Shown: piece by piece, positions 1 to 10,802 of the stretch
Numbering within the stretch: position 1 is the stretch's first letter
Layout of the letters: the number at the start of each line of letters is the position of its first letter
Source of the DNA: Anthostomella pinea
Lineage: Eukaryota; Ascomycota; Sordariomycetes; Xylariales; Xylariaceae
Assembly: GCA_963556695.1 (NCBI GenBank)
Contig: CAUWAG010000004.1
Coordinates: 2,232,001 to 2,296,000 of the forward strand
Direction of reading: 5' to 3'
DNA: 64,000 bases
The notes under the pieces: model-generated
Database searches by the model: none
What the model was told of the DNA's origin: nothing
What the model saw: only the letters and a program-made list of their open reading frames with translations
Position numbers and translations under genes: made by a program

Positions 1-740
1 ATGACTGTATAGAAGTCCATCTCACCCCACTCCATCACGATAACGAATACTTCTTCGAGATTGTTATCATCTGACCTGTCGACAGCCTGATACCAGCCGA
101 AGTGTCGTACGACACCGTCCGTTATCTGGCTTGGGTCTTTCATCCCGAGTGCTTCAGCCATTCTTCGGTCGTTCGAGAATAAATTGTACTTGGAGGCGGG
201 GTATTGCTTGAGTACACAGCGACAATGCTAGACAGAATACTTTAGGCACACTCATAACCTGGGGTCTGGGCTTGAACCTACCTTTTCATGGATCGTGGCA
301 GGTGCCAGCTTTCCCTGGAGGGTAGGAGATACCAGCTCCCTGGGGATCTGAACCTCCCACAGGGTTGAGTTGTTCTGTGAACGTACGTAGTCATCCCTAT
401 ATGGCTCGATCTTGTCTTTTCGGTGCAGGGGAAGGACCTGCTCAGAAAAGTGCTGGCCCATGCCGACATCGAACACCGCAGGGCACCACGTGTATTGCTG
501 ATCATGAAATCTTTGGTGAAAGCCATTGTCTTCCAGTAGGTCCTCTCTGTCGAGCTTCTTCATGAGTGTCTCGAGGCTTAGAGGGAGGCTTCTATCATCT
601 AGCCCTTGTTCGCGAAAGATATCAATTAGGTGCGTGCAGTCTAGCTCAACCAGGATGTAGAAGACGGCGAGGTAATCTTCGAGCTGTTCGGTCGATAGGG
701 GAGGATGGTCATAGTATGAATGGTGCCCTGCTACCGCCAA
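1..740 (-). CDS. Protein-kinase-like protein, partial (runs off left edge)
   Basis: Two exons are readable. The first (740 down to 282) encodes an acidic, leucine-rich stretch (LSTEQLEDYLAVFYILVEL) that is not itself a kinase motif. An intron of 54 bp (281-228, GTAGGT...CTAG, phase 0) joins it to an exon running off the window at base 1. That exon reads like the N-lobe to hinge region of a protein kinase: VVRHFGWYQAV, then the hydrophobic strand VFVIVMEWGEMDF, which fits the gatekeeper/hinge. The catalytic loop and the DFG motif lie outside the window. The first codon of the 740 frame is TTG, and reading continues upstream (SYNDVFRSDLDRL) until an in-frame TGA at about 789, so the true start is in an unresolved 5' exon, probably between 790 and 1000. 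Such fungal-specific kinases often have N-terminal regions like this one. The kinase assignment rests on a short stretch. Confidence 0.55.
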
Positions 741-2262
741 GCGATCCAGATCACTTCTGAAGACGTCGTTGTAGGATGCTGATTTGCTTCAAAGGTGCTT
801 CGTAATCTCGCTGACGAGAACGTACTCTTGGCTACGATAATTTTGTCTCGTGTACTTGCTGCGCGAAGTGTGGAATTCCTGCTTCGCCACCTCGAACTCT
901 TCGCCAAAATTGACAAGTGGTGTAGCAATACCAGGCTGGCTGAGAGGTAATCGAGACAGACAAGTTGCCGGTGGTATATAGCGAGTTCTCGACCACGCGA
1001 AGCCGTACGTAGTAAGAGGGACTGAATGGAAAAGGGCGGAGACAGAAGAACACTCTTGAACGGACACTACCACGTTGGTATAGACATTGATTCAAGAAGG
1101 AGACTGACCATGCTGGTATGTGGTTCTCGAGTCTCCGGGATTGTGCAGCCTTGTGAGAGGGAGGGGTACGGTAGGTGTCCACGAACCGCTGCATTACTGC
1201 AGCACGATGCACCCTACCTTTTCCACTTAGAGCAAGGCTCCGTACAGCATGCGGCTCGATACGATACCATTCTCTTCGTTCTACCATTACCATTAACCTT
1301 GGGGCTTCTCAAGGATGCCGACGGGCCACTGGGCCCTTTCGCCCCCACGACGCACCGCTCGATCGTTCTGCAGCCCCCCTTCGTCGTAGCATCTCGCTTA
1401 CCACTGTGACCACTGAAGGAGGGGAGAAAGATGCAAACGGCAGATGCAAAGGGCATACTGGTATGGCACACTGATCGAGCCTCACCGAGATGTGTATCAT
1501 CGCCACAGGTCGGTGTCCTCTTGAGCTGCTTCGTCGAATGAACCATGCGAAATCTTGGGATCGATCGTCACATCGCGTCGCGTCAGACCCAAGTGGAATA
1601 TCTTGAGTAGTGGCTGACTGGTGACCATGAAAGACTTCGTATGTACTGGACGGACAGCCTGTATGCGGTTGTACCGGCCTGTTCTTGCCTGCGAGTGTCC
1701 GGTCGGGTTGGCTGGGGGCTGGGGCTGGGGGCTGAGGGGGAGGCATGACTGGGATGTGCTGCCTGTCACGCCAATTCCAGCCTGTAATACCATAGAGATA
1801 TGCCCGGCATGGTGCCACCCGCTATCGGCTCAAGCCCCCAACCGTTCGGCGGCCTCAATGCGGCTCGCATCTGTCAAACAGTGCGTGGATGGTTTATATG
1901 ATGGATATTCGTGTATTCAGTGCTGATTGCGTTGTTCAGAAGGTCTGTTGTGGCCTTGGTGCCCAAAATGACCTAATGGCCCTTGTTCAGTGCACTGCCG
2001 CCTCCCTGACGCCACGGTGGCTTGCGTGCCTTTCAACACATCAGCATCCTGGCACAGTGTGTGACTTGGAGAGAAGCTGCGGCCATGGAAATCAAGGCGG
2101 TGGCAGGTACAGCGTTTCACCAGAGAGTGTAAGCCGTATTAGGTCGCATTAAGGCGCAGTGCAAGTGCATGGTATGTAAATTCTGCGAAGAGGAAATAAT
2201 CGACGTAATCGTACAGAGCGAATAGACCAGGCGAATGGGTAGCAGCCCCCCTGTCCAGGGAG
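741..2262. other. Intergenic, 1.5 kb
   Basis: No reading frame here has coding-like codon use or a recognisable motif. The frames of 90-170 codons on both strands overlap each other and look random. The region holds a G-rich run at 1713-1740, listed separately. The missing 5' exon of the kinase-like gene probably lies within its first 250 bp. Confidence 0.5.
1713..1740 (+). repeat. G-rich run with G-quadruplex pattern
   Basis: Four G-runs of 4-5 bases are separated by two to four bases (CT, CT, CTGA), which satisfies the usual G4 pattern on the + strand. The run lies in intergenic DNA. Formation or function is not shown by sequence alone. Confidence 0.6.
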
Positions 2263-4082
2263 CTACCAAGAGTCGGTCGATATGCTTTTGTTAAACGTGT
2301 CAGGGTAGTTCTCCTCAAGTCTTGCAGTGTCCTTCCTAATCTCAGCCCTCTCATGCCAGTACCAGCCGAAGGCAGCCAAGAGTGTGAACGCCATCAAAGG
2401 CAAGCAGACCATGAGCCAGCGTTGGAGCGCCAGGGAAGAGAAAGCTTCGACGTTCAACTGGCCATCGTCTCCCTGGTACTTGACTATATCTGTGCTGAAG
2501 ATGGTCTTGTTCCAAGTCAGAACGTACTGGGCAGATCAGGAGTAGGGATAGGGGAGACTGACTGAGACGAAGGTTGGTGGCAAGTATAGCAGAGTGATTA
2601 CCGTAATCACCCGCATCGCAATCGCTTCATACGAGTTCTTCTTCCCTTGTCGCCACATGATGGATGACAGTCCCTCGGCTCGAAGTCCCGCCTGTGTCTG
2701 GAGCAGCTGGATGAACTGAGACCGATTAGTACTTTCGAGCGCATTAGTACAGGTTCTGCTCTTACTATTGTCTTCTGGTCGGCCACTCTCTTAGCCAGTA
2801 CCTGCGCGCGTCGGACTTGCATCTTCCCATCGTAGGTGAGTTCGCGGATCCGAGAGCAAAACGTCTTGACGCTTTGAGAGCATAGATGGCGCTCCGGGTT
2901 TGGGAAGCCTTCATCCTTGACGAGATCCCGGTAAAAGGTGCAAAGTGACTCCATGTTATCGATATTCGATTCCAGCACCATGGTCGTCTCGTTCGTCTTG
3001 TCCTCATATGCCTGGACCAAGAATAGATCCCTTGGATCGATGTGAGACGTCAAGGGATCTGTTTGAAAGACGAATGGTGACGTCTATAAACACATCAGCC
3101 AAGTATCGCCAGCCCGAGGGTCTTTGTGTAAATACCAGCTTCTCGATCTTATCTTCCAGGGACAAGATGTGTTGGCGCCAACCCCCCGCCGCCCACCGAG
3201 CCGTTTCGAGATGCACTTCAAGGCTTGACCTGAATGATTGGGAAACAGTAGCAAATTTGTCACGGCAGTTCTTGTGCTCGTTAAATGCTTCTGCGATTAG
3301 AGCCTGCATCACTGCGTGAGGGTCTCCGAAGATCCACAACTGCACTCCCGTCCCGGCGTCAAACTGATGGTGGATCACGTCCTGCCGGATCTTCCACGGA
3401 ATCAGGGATTGCGGGTCTGGATCTTTCAAGACCACCGTCTTCAGGTTGTAGCACAGTTGGAAATGGCGCCCGCTTCGACTAAGGTCTGGACAGATGGTCC
3501 CTGGGTGCGGGTTCTGCAGGTACAGTTCCTCCCGAAACCCACTGAACCGTAGCTCGCTGTCTTTGGCTGCGAGGGAACCATACACGTCGAGGAAGTCAAG
3601 AAAGTTCGGGGACACCTGATGGTAGCTGAATAACCTCTCTAGGCTCCGCAAGCTGATCTTCAGCGGAGAAGTGACAGTGTCGGCTGTTAAGAAGCTGTGA
3701 TGTGGTGAGTCTCAGTTGGAAGTCTACCTCGAGTGGTCACTTACACAAAGCGACACCTTGGATCTGCCTTAGTTGCCGACTCGCCGATTCTTCGCTCCGG
3801 CTGTAAGGGATCTGAGGTGGAATGATCATCCAGCCACTCCTTGAGGGCATCATCGGAATCCAGGTTGTTCTTCTTCACCTTCCCATCCAACAGTATGTCT
3901 CTAATCGGTATGTGTGTATCTGCATCTCCGACCAGGAGTCTCGGCGCCCGTGCCCGTAGCCGATCGCGGAGTGCTCTGAGCTGTGAACTGCCATGATTAG
4001 ATCTGAGAACGACCTTGTTTGGATACTGGTCGAGATTGGTGTACGACGCTGCGAATTGGAGGGGTAAAGAAATCGTTGCCAT
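2263..4082 (-). pseudogene. CorA-like two-TM membrane protein, one-base frameshift
   Basis: Exons read 4082-3745, 3694-2766, 2715-2563 and 2505-2263, with introns of 50, 50 and 57 bp whose phases match. The ATG at 4082 is the first in frame. The product is a fungal CorA-like protein: a long soluble region (FLDFLDVYGSL, PRDLFLVQAYEDK), then a helical stalk (GLSSIMWRQGKKNSYEAIAM) leading into two C-terminal membrane segments (VITVITLLYLPPTFVS and LMVCLPLMAFTLLAAFGWYW). Classical CorA channels have GMN between the two segments; I do not see it, as is common in these fungal paralogues. Around 3068-3075 the reading frame changes by one base (from GWRYLADVFIDVT to FVFQTDPLTSHI) with no room for an intron. 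The summed exon length is 3n+1, which fits a single extra base. It is either a pseudogene or a sequence error. Magnesium transport would be inference only. Confidence 0.75.
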
Positions 4083-5340
4083 GCTCAACACTTAGAGCCT
4101 TTCGGGACTACCAATAGATACGTGGACGAAAGCAGAAAACGACGCTCAATGCACGAGACGGCCTGGACGCAGACCAAGGATTGGGGGTTAATCTCCATGA
4201 CGGACGTCGACCCTGGTTCGAGCTCATCAGATCCGTGTGTATAAGTACGCGCAGCTAATAAGCGACAAAAGGTTGATACAGAGAGAACGGGCCAGGATAA
4301 GGGCGTGCAAAGCTGGACGGGCAAGTAAAACCAAGAAATCTAAATCAGCAAGATGCTTCCGACGTGGGTTTTGCGGGGTTCATAAATCAATGGCAGGCCG
4401 ACCACTGGGGGTGGTGTTTTCGACTCAGGTATGATTCGCGCACCAGGTAGGCATCCATATGCACTGTAACTTGACATGCTTGTTGGTACAACAAGGCAAC
4501 CAAGAGGTTGCCTACAACCAGTTGAAGCCCCTGTCACAGTGGTAGGCAGAGGCCGCACAGAGGGATTGGAGTGATACCTCAGCAAGCTTTGATTGCGACT
4601 GATGGACATAAACTATAGGCATGCCTCAAGCAGCCTTTCCAAGTGCTCCCCTTCAGACTTTGCCGCGTAGTATACTACCATAGAGCCAGCCATGAATGGT
4701 CAAATAGAAAGGGCTCTTCGCCATGACTACCATGAGGGACGGTGGCAGAAGAGTCGGAGACCAATTAGAATTCCTCAAATGCCAGATGGGCGGAGCAACA
4801 AGCATGTAGGACAAGATACTATGTGAATCGAATGGCCACGACGGGTTCATATTCAAGCGGTGATAGAGAATCAAGATCTATAAGGAAGAAACACTACATG
4901 ACCCAAGCCTAGAACTCCATCTCCTTGGGCCAGCTGTATCGCCGACACCATCACTTTCTTAAACAGCCAAACCCCCCTTGTCCAGTAGGTACTTGGGGCG
5001 ATCCACTCTCATCGCTCCTCAAGACGAAGGTAACCGCATATGTCGATGTCGAGATCCAACGACCCATCACTCGTTCAAGGGATAGACTCCGACATTGCGT
5101 ATCCGCATCCGGCCTGTCAGGTCATGAATGCGGGCCGGGTCCGGGTCCGGTGTCCGGTCAGCGAAGACCGGCCACTCAAGTGCTATCCGACACGATTTAT
5201 TCTTTATTATTATTAAGCTTTTCGTCCGCAACGGAGGAGCTAAACCCGAATACTCAAAAAGACAACAAAAAGCAGAGCCCCCGTGCTGTACGCTAAGTCT
5301 AACAAAATAAAACGCCGCAAATCATCTCAATCCACCAAGG
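4083..5340. other. Intergenic, 1.3 kb
   Basis: Between the CorA-like gene (transcribed leftward) and the repeats upstream of the SDR gene. I see no convincing gene. The 123-codon frame at 4925-5296 has no motif and poor codon bias. The region would hold the promoter of the CorA-like gene. Confidence 0.5.
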
Positions 5341-5526
5341 TGCCACTCTAACAGTTCAGGCCAGTCATCTTGGTCATCATCCGCACCAAGAGCGCAATGT
5401 CCGCCAGATATCCGCAGCAGCTGGTTCACGAGAGTCGCCGTGACACTCTAACAGGATCCAGGCCAGTCGTCTTGGTCATCATCCGCACCCGCTCCGCAAA
5501 GTCCGCCAAATGTCCGCAGCCAGTGG
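5341..5526 (+). repeat. Imperfect tandem duplication, about 85 bp x 2
   Basis: Copy 1 (about 5341-5424) and copy 2 (about 5441-5526) share an ordered series of blocks: CACTCTAACAG, CAGGCCAGTC, CTTGGTCATCATCCGCACC, GTCCGCCA and TGTCCGCAGC-type sequence. They differ by scattered substitutions. The pair ends about 140 bp before the ATG of the SDR gene, so it sits where a promoter or upstream activating region is expected. Confidence 0.8.
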
Positions 5527-5541
5527 GGTCAGGCCGACGTG

Positions 5542-5547
5542 TATAAA
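5542..5547 (+). promoter_or_regulatory. TATA-box-like element of SDR gene
   Basis: TATAAA lies 117 bp upstream of the ATG at 5664 and directly after the tandem duplication. The position is plausible for a fungal core promoter with a leader of about 80-90 nt. Assigned from motif and position only. Confidence 0.4.
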
Positions 5548-5663
5548 GTCCAAAGCCTCATACTCATCCAACTTTCTTTAGAGAGAAGAGCTACACATCT
5601 AGGAAAACTACCTTAGAGAGTTGAATATAGTTCCGACATTGGACATACCTACAGCAGCTCAGC

Positions 5664-6747
5664 ATGTCGCTCGCTCGCCTACGAAATCTGAAGACGCAGT
5701 CGTGGCCACCCCGGCCCACCTTCACTGAAGCCAATGTCCCAGCCGGCTCGCAGGCAGGCCGGGTCTTCATGGTGACAGGTGGTAACGCAGGCATTGGTTT
5801 CGAGCTGTGCAAGATCCTATACCCGACAGGCGCGACGATATACATGGCCTCGCGGTCGAGAGTAAGTTGCGCCAACCCCTGATCTACCACCACAAACTGC
5901 AGACCTCTAACCCATCCATCAGGGCAAAGCAGAGACAGCCATCAAAGCCATCACGGAGAGCGTCCCTCGGACCCAAGCAGGCAGAGGTCACATCAAGTTC
6001 CTGCACCTGGACTTGAACGACCTCGACTCCGTCAAGGCCGCGGCGCACAGCTTCGCCCAGCAGGAATCTAAGCTCGACGTCCTGTGGAACAACGCGGGCG
6101 CCGGTGCGAATCGGGTGAAGCTCGGCGAGCGCACTGCGCAGGGCTTCGAGCCCATGATGGGCATGCACTGCGTCGCGACCCTGCTCTTCAGCGCGCTGCT
6201 CACGCCGCAACTCAAGGCCGCCGCCGCCGGTGCGGAGTCCACCAGCGGAGCGACCCGTATAGTCTGGCTCGCGAGCGCGCTCGTGGACTCGGGATCGAAA
6301 CACGGCATCGACTTCGGGGTGCTCGAAACGGGGACCAGCGACTCGGTGCAGAACTACGCGGCATCGAAGATGGGAAGCTGGATCCTGGGCCGCGAGTTCG
6401 CGCGGCGGCACGGGCGGGACGGGATCCTGAGCGTGGCGCTGAACCCGGGCAACCTGCGCACCGGCGGCTACGACGGCACGTCGAAGCTACTGATGTCTGT
6501 CCTGAATGCCACCATGCTGCACGAGCCCGTCATAGGCGCCTATTCGGAACTGTTTGCTGGGCTGTCGCCGGAGATCACGATGGAGCAGAATGGGATCTAT
6601 ATCATACCCTGGGGTAGGCTGCTGCCCGACGCTGATGTCGTTCGGCAGGATATCTTGAGTGCTATGAAGCCGGAGGAGGAGGGCGGGCTTGGATATGGGA
6701 GGCGGTTCTGGGAGTGGTGCGAGACGCAGTGGAAGCCTTATGTTTAG
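5664..6747 (+). CDS. Short-chain dehydrogenase/reductase (SDR), 340 aa
   Basis: Exons 5664-5861 and 5923-6747 flank a 61-bp phase-0 intron (GTAAGT...TCAG). The protein has the classical SDR order: cofactor loop VTGGNAGIGFELCK near residue 35, LDLNDLDSV after the second Rossmann strands, LWNNAGAG (NNAG motif), VWLASAL holding the candidate catalytic Ser, and the YAASK catalytic Tyr/Lys pair. ALNPGNLRTGG follows, as in the PG motif of the family. The length and the C-terminal cap resemble the WW-oxidoreductase/retinol-dehydrogenase-like fungal group, usually NADP-dependent. The substrate is unknown. A related SDR lies at 48716-49902 on the same strand. The third exon-wide codon positions are strongly GC-rich, supporting real coding. 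The tandem duplication and TATA element upstream suggest regulated expression. Confidence 0.9.
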
Positions 6748-6957
6748 TGGCCAGCCAAGCGTCGGAGTCGGGGGTGAGTTTTATCACCTCGGATATCAAG
6801 TTCATGTCAGTTAACGAATGGAAGGTAGGTACATTATGCTGATCCTGACAGCTGATCAGAGTAGTATCTAAGTTATAGACAAGAAACCCACCAAACTAGA
6901 TCACCCCTGTGTTCACTGATTTTCACCAGCCTTCAAAACACCAGCACCTGCCCCGTC

Positions 6958-8266
6958 TCAGGCGGTGTTCGTGAAGCAAGCCTGGACCAGAGCACTGTCC
7001 GTCCAAGTGTTCCCATTGTTTGTCGGCACCTCGCTGAGCTCATAGGTCGTCGGGCTAAAAGAGCCGGCAGACCACCCGACATACCCAATATAAACATCAG
7101 CGTTCTGGTTCACGAACTGCACCTGCTGACAAATGAGTGTTTCGCAGGACGCAGTGTTGCCGCCGCCCATCTCGGTATTGATCGCCTGGCGCCCGTTGGA
7201 CCGCAGCCAGTCGGCCAGCGGCGAGAAGGCCGTGGCGATGTTGTTGGTCGTGCAGTCGGTGTGGGTGCCCGAGTTGTCTGAGTCCGAGTACTTGTGCACG
7301 TCGAAGATCAGCCCGTCGGTCGAGTTGTCTGGGTTAACAACACTCAGTAGTGCAGGACCGCTATTCGTCGGGAAGGCCTGCGCCGACGTCCAGTCGTTGC
7401 CGGGGATGAGGATCGTGTTCTCGGCGCCGGTGTTGCGGATCGCCGTCACGACCGCTTGCACCGAGTCGGCCCACAAGTTGATGTCGGGCACGTCGTGCGG
7501 CTCGTTCATCAGCCCGAAGAAAATCTTCGGCTCGCTGCCGTACTTGGTCGCGAGTTGCGACCATAGGCTTGCGAACTGCTCGTTGGTGGGCCCGCCCTGC
7601 CCGATGATGGCGCCGTTCCAGCGGGCGTAGTTGTGGATCTGGAGTTGCCCTGTCAGCTGCGTATACGAGTCGAGTTAGGGGGAAGCTCGTACGTCAATAA
7701 TGCATGAAGCGCCAGTGCCCAAGCAGGCCTGGACGAGCTTGTCGTAGTTGGCCACGTTCGTTGCATCCAAGGTGCCACCAAGCTGGTTGGCGACTAGGTA
7801 CTGCCAACCCACTGGCAAGCGAAAGATGTTCATCGAGTCGTCGTTGACGAAGTGAGCCATCTGGCCAGGTCTGATCAGGGGGTTAGCGACGGTTACAGAA
7901 GGAGGATTGGTAGATGGGTCGTTTACCCATCAGGGCCTCCGAGAGCCGGGAGGGGCGGGTAAATGGCACTGGTGTTGCATGTGCCCTTGATAGGGGTCAG
8001 CGGCGATATTTATCTCGTTGTCGTTTATGGGCGCGGATTTACAGTTGTGGCACAGCCAAAGTCAAACCCAGCGATGTTCACGCCGAAGTACTGGACGCCA
8101 GCACGTTTTGCTTTATGACGATCAGTCTCGTCCCGTCAACTCAGATGGGGTGGAAAGGGAACTTACACAGACTTCCGTGGATGGCATTGCCGTAGGCTCT
8201 GGAGTCGAGCTGAGGCGCTGCGTAGGCAACGGAAGCCAGAATGGTGGAGGCAAGAGTGATCTTCAT
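6958..8266 (-). CDS. Secreted GH5 (subfamily 5-type) endo-beta-1,4-glucanase, 361 aa
   Basis: Five exons fit with matching phases: 8266-8167, 8110-8043, 7985-7927, 7870-7693 and 7638-6958. A signal peptide (MKITLASTILASVAYA, cleavage before APQ) starts the protein. The mature part follows the Cel5A/EGII pattern: VQYFGVNIAGFDFGC, HFVNDDSMNIFRLPVGWQYL, IHNYARWNG, then GLMNEPHD with the acid/base Glu, DVHKYSDSDNSG, and INTEMGGGN with the nucleophile Glu. It would cleave internal beta-1,4-glucan bonds outside the cell. No CBM1 or Ser/Thr linker is present, unlike many EGII enzymes; the mature protein is essentially the catalytic core. It is transcribed away from the SDR gene's 3' end side (convergent, 210 bp apart) and in the same direction as the AA9 gene 1.6 kb upstream. 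Confidence 0.95.
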
Positions 8267-9905
8267 GGTGACTGATCTAGTAGATGGGGAGCTCTAATAC
8301 TGTCTCTTGGGATCTCGAAGGCTGGCGATAGAGCCAAGAATCTGCAGGCGAGCATGCCTTAAGTATCTGGCAAAGGGCACAGTAGTCGCCAGCGTGGCAT
8401 GGCAACAACTAAGTGTTAGACGTTGCAGGTGATATCATTCCTTGAGACTGTCTACTATAAGTCATCTATACTTGAAGACGGGAACGGCAAGCTGGTTGGT
8501 GAGTTGGACGCGGCACCAGATAACCGAGGCACAAGCTTTTTGGCAATATCGAAGCGCATGAACGGCACCATCCCGAAGACTCGCCCATATTCCAGGCAAG
8601 TAATGGCCATACATCCGACCAGGTCGAATTGGGTAGGGGGAGAAGTTCGGAGCAAGACCAGATATAACCAAAACAGCCGGCCGGAATGTCACCATCGGCC
8701 CTGGGACCCTGTCTGTGCCCTGTGACACATCCGGATGTGGTAATGATTGAGGGCTCTCTACATGGAACCCATGACTATGACACCCTCAGCGGCAAGGGCC
8801 CGCTGCAGAGTGGCAGGTGCCAGATGTGACCAGATCTTGGAAAGCATTAATACACGAATTGCAGGGCTTGGTTGGCGCCACCTCGCAAGGAAGGTCGATC
8901 TTGCTCGGCAGCTTGCTTCCGGCAATCTACCCCTGACAGATGGATATCACATCAACCTCTTTCCATCACCTGGTTCAGAGTAAAGTACCGTTACTACTTC
9001 AATATGTAGATGTGCCTGAAGATGTCTTGCTCACATTTCCCCATGTACCGGATCGTTTATGTTAGGCAGCCGAGTCACTGACAGACCGGCGTCTCCTATA
9101 GTGGCCGCACTATAGAGCGGCACGGGCAAGCATCGCGCATGAATAACCACGACGTGGTAATCGGGACATCGGCAATCGAATTACATGCATACTAGTGGTG
9201 AGCTGGCAATCTCAGAACATCGGTCGACCTATGGGAGGCCAACTCGGTCATGGCTATCACCAAATCATCCAGTTGATGCTCGGTGACCAGCGCGATCGCC
9301 GCCGGCGTTTAGTCATTCACTTCATGGGTCCGTTTTGACATCTCAGATCCAGATTACCTGGGCTTGTTTACCCACGCGTCGCTCATCACACTATGCAATG
9401 TCCTATGGTGATCGCTGTCATGGATTGTTTTGTGGTGCTATGTACATCTCCATCCCAACAGTAGGTGGACGTAATTCCCTTTGTCATCTTGAACTACTAT
9501 TCACATGATTCAAGCCCCAAGGCCTGTGTTTATCACAATGCCGACCCCAGACATGAGCTTAATGATAAATAAAATCTATGGCCGTTCCGGAATATTGCAG
9601 CAAGAGGATATCCCCATTTCTACGAGGAATTGACCATAGCACATACCACCTGCTTTCAATATATGAATTGTGTACCATTAAAGGTGTAATGCACCATTGA
9701 GAACGACTATATAAGCTATATCAGGCGTATGGCTCTCTACTGATAATTGAACGAGCGTGCATCATTATCACTGATCCCCTACGTTATCCATACCCGAGAC
9801 CATGCATCCTTCGGCGTCGACCTCGACGTCGGCGCCGGCCTTTCAAGGACTACCTCGTTTCTAAGCAAACCTCGGCAGGGCAGCTTAGGTAGCCCATACA
9901 CCAGC
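8267..9905. other. Intergenic, 1.6 kb: promoter region of GH5 gene and 3' region of AA9 gene
   Basis: No coding frame is supported. It should contain the promoter of the GH5 gene at its left end and the AA9 terminator at its right. I did not identify a regulator binding site with confidence. Confidence 0.5.
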
Positions 9906-10802
9906 TTAGCAAGTGAAGACCGCCGGGCCCGGGACGGTGTACGAGTTGAAGTTATTGTAGATGTTGACCGTGTACCCCGGGTCCGTCGCCTTGAAAGCGC
10001 CCGGGATCTTCACCGTCGGGCTCGGCGTCTTGCTGCCGCCGCCCGAGATGCTGACCTGGCCGCACTCGATGTACCACTGGGGAGTGGCGCCCGGGTTGTG
10101 GATCGCGAGCTGCTGGATCCGCAGGAGGTACTCGCCGTTGGGAATGCACTTGGGGATGGTCCCGGAGTACGAGGCTAGTCAGGGGTGTCAGTGACGCCCA
10201 CATTAGTTAGGTAGCTTGAGGTTGGCTTACACTGCATGGCCCAGGTGGCTGAACCGCCGCTGAAAGTCGGGCCTGGTAGATTGGTCAGTGGGTGTCCTAT
10301 GTCGTGTCTGTTGAGTTGCGGAACCACGTACCCCAGTCGTAGAACTTGAACCAATCTCCGCTGCCATCGTAGTCTTCGACTGCGCCGGGCGCCTTTGACA
10401 TGTAACTATGGCATGTCAGCGACTGCGTTATCGCATCTCCGGTGCTATCGTTTACTCACAGCGAAGTTGGCCCTTGGTGGTACACAGCCGTGTCGAGGGT
10501 GAACGTGAATTGGTCTCCGGCATTCATCTCAACGACGCTGGTGTTGCCACCGCTAGCACCACCAACGTTGCATCGGAGGTCGTTTGAAGCCAGGTCTATG
10601 ACATCTTAGCATGGAGAGCTCCGACCCCGTCATGATATCTGAACGTACCGGTCACAGGAGAGTTGTAGTTGGTGTTGCGGCGAACGAACTCGTACGGCGT
10701 CCCCCCGACACCTCCCTTGTTCAGGGTCTCGAAGATGTAATGACCCGACACGCCCTGGGCAGCCAAAGCCGCGGCGGTAACAGTACCGATGATGCTCTTC
10801 AT
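9906..10802 (-). CDS. AA9 lytic polysaccharide monooxygenase, 224 aa
   Basis: Exons 10802-10649, 10595-10460, 10405-10332, 10272-10231 and 10174-9906 join with matching phases. The signal peptide [20 protein letters not shown] ends immediately before His1 ([11 protein letters not shown]), the invariant first copper ligand of AA9. The second brace histidine is in AVYHQGP, and the axial Tyr is in QWYIEC. Other family hallmarks are NDLRCNVGG, the cysteines, WFKFYDWG and the C-terminus GPAVFTC. It oxidatively cleaves cellulose (or another beta-glucan) outside the cell using copper and an external electron donor; the CDH gene at 14185 encodes the best known donor. Only the catalytic domain is present, with no CBM1. 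C1/C4 regioselectivity cannot be read with certainty. Confidence 0.95.

Noticed and set aside
832..1818. Frames of 150-170 codons on the - strand (832-1293, 1309-1818)
   Set aside because: No motifs, mixed codon use, and several overlap other frames equally long on the opposite strand.
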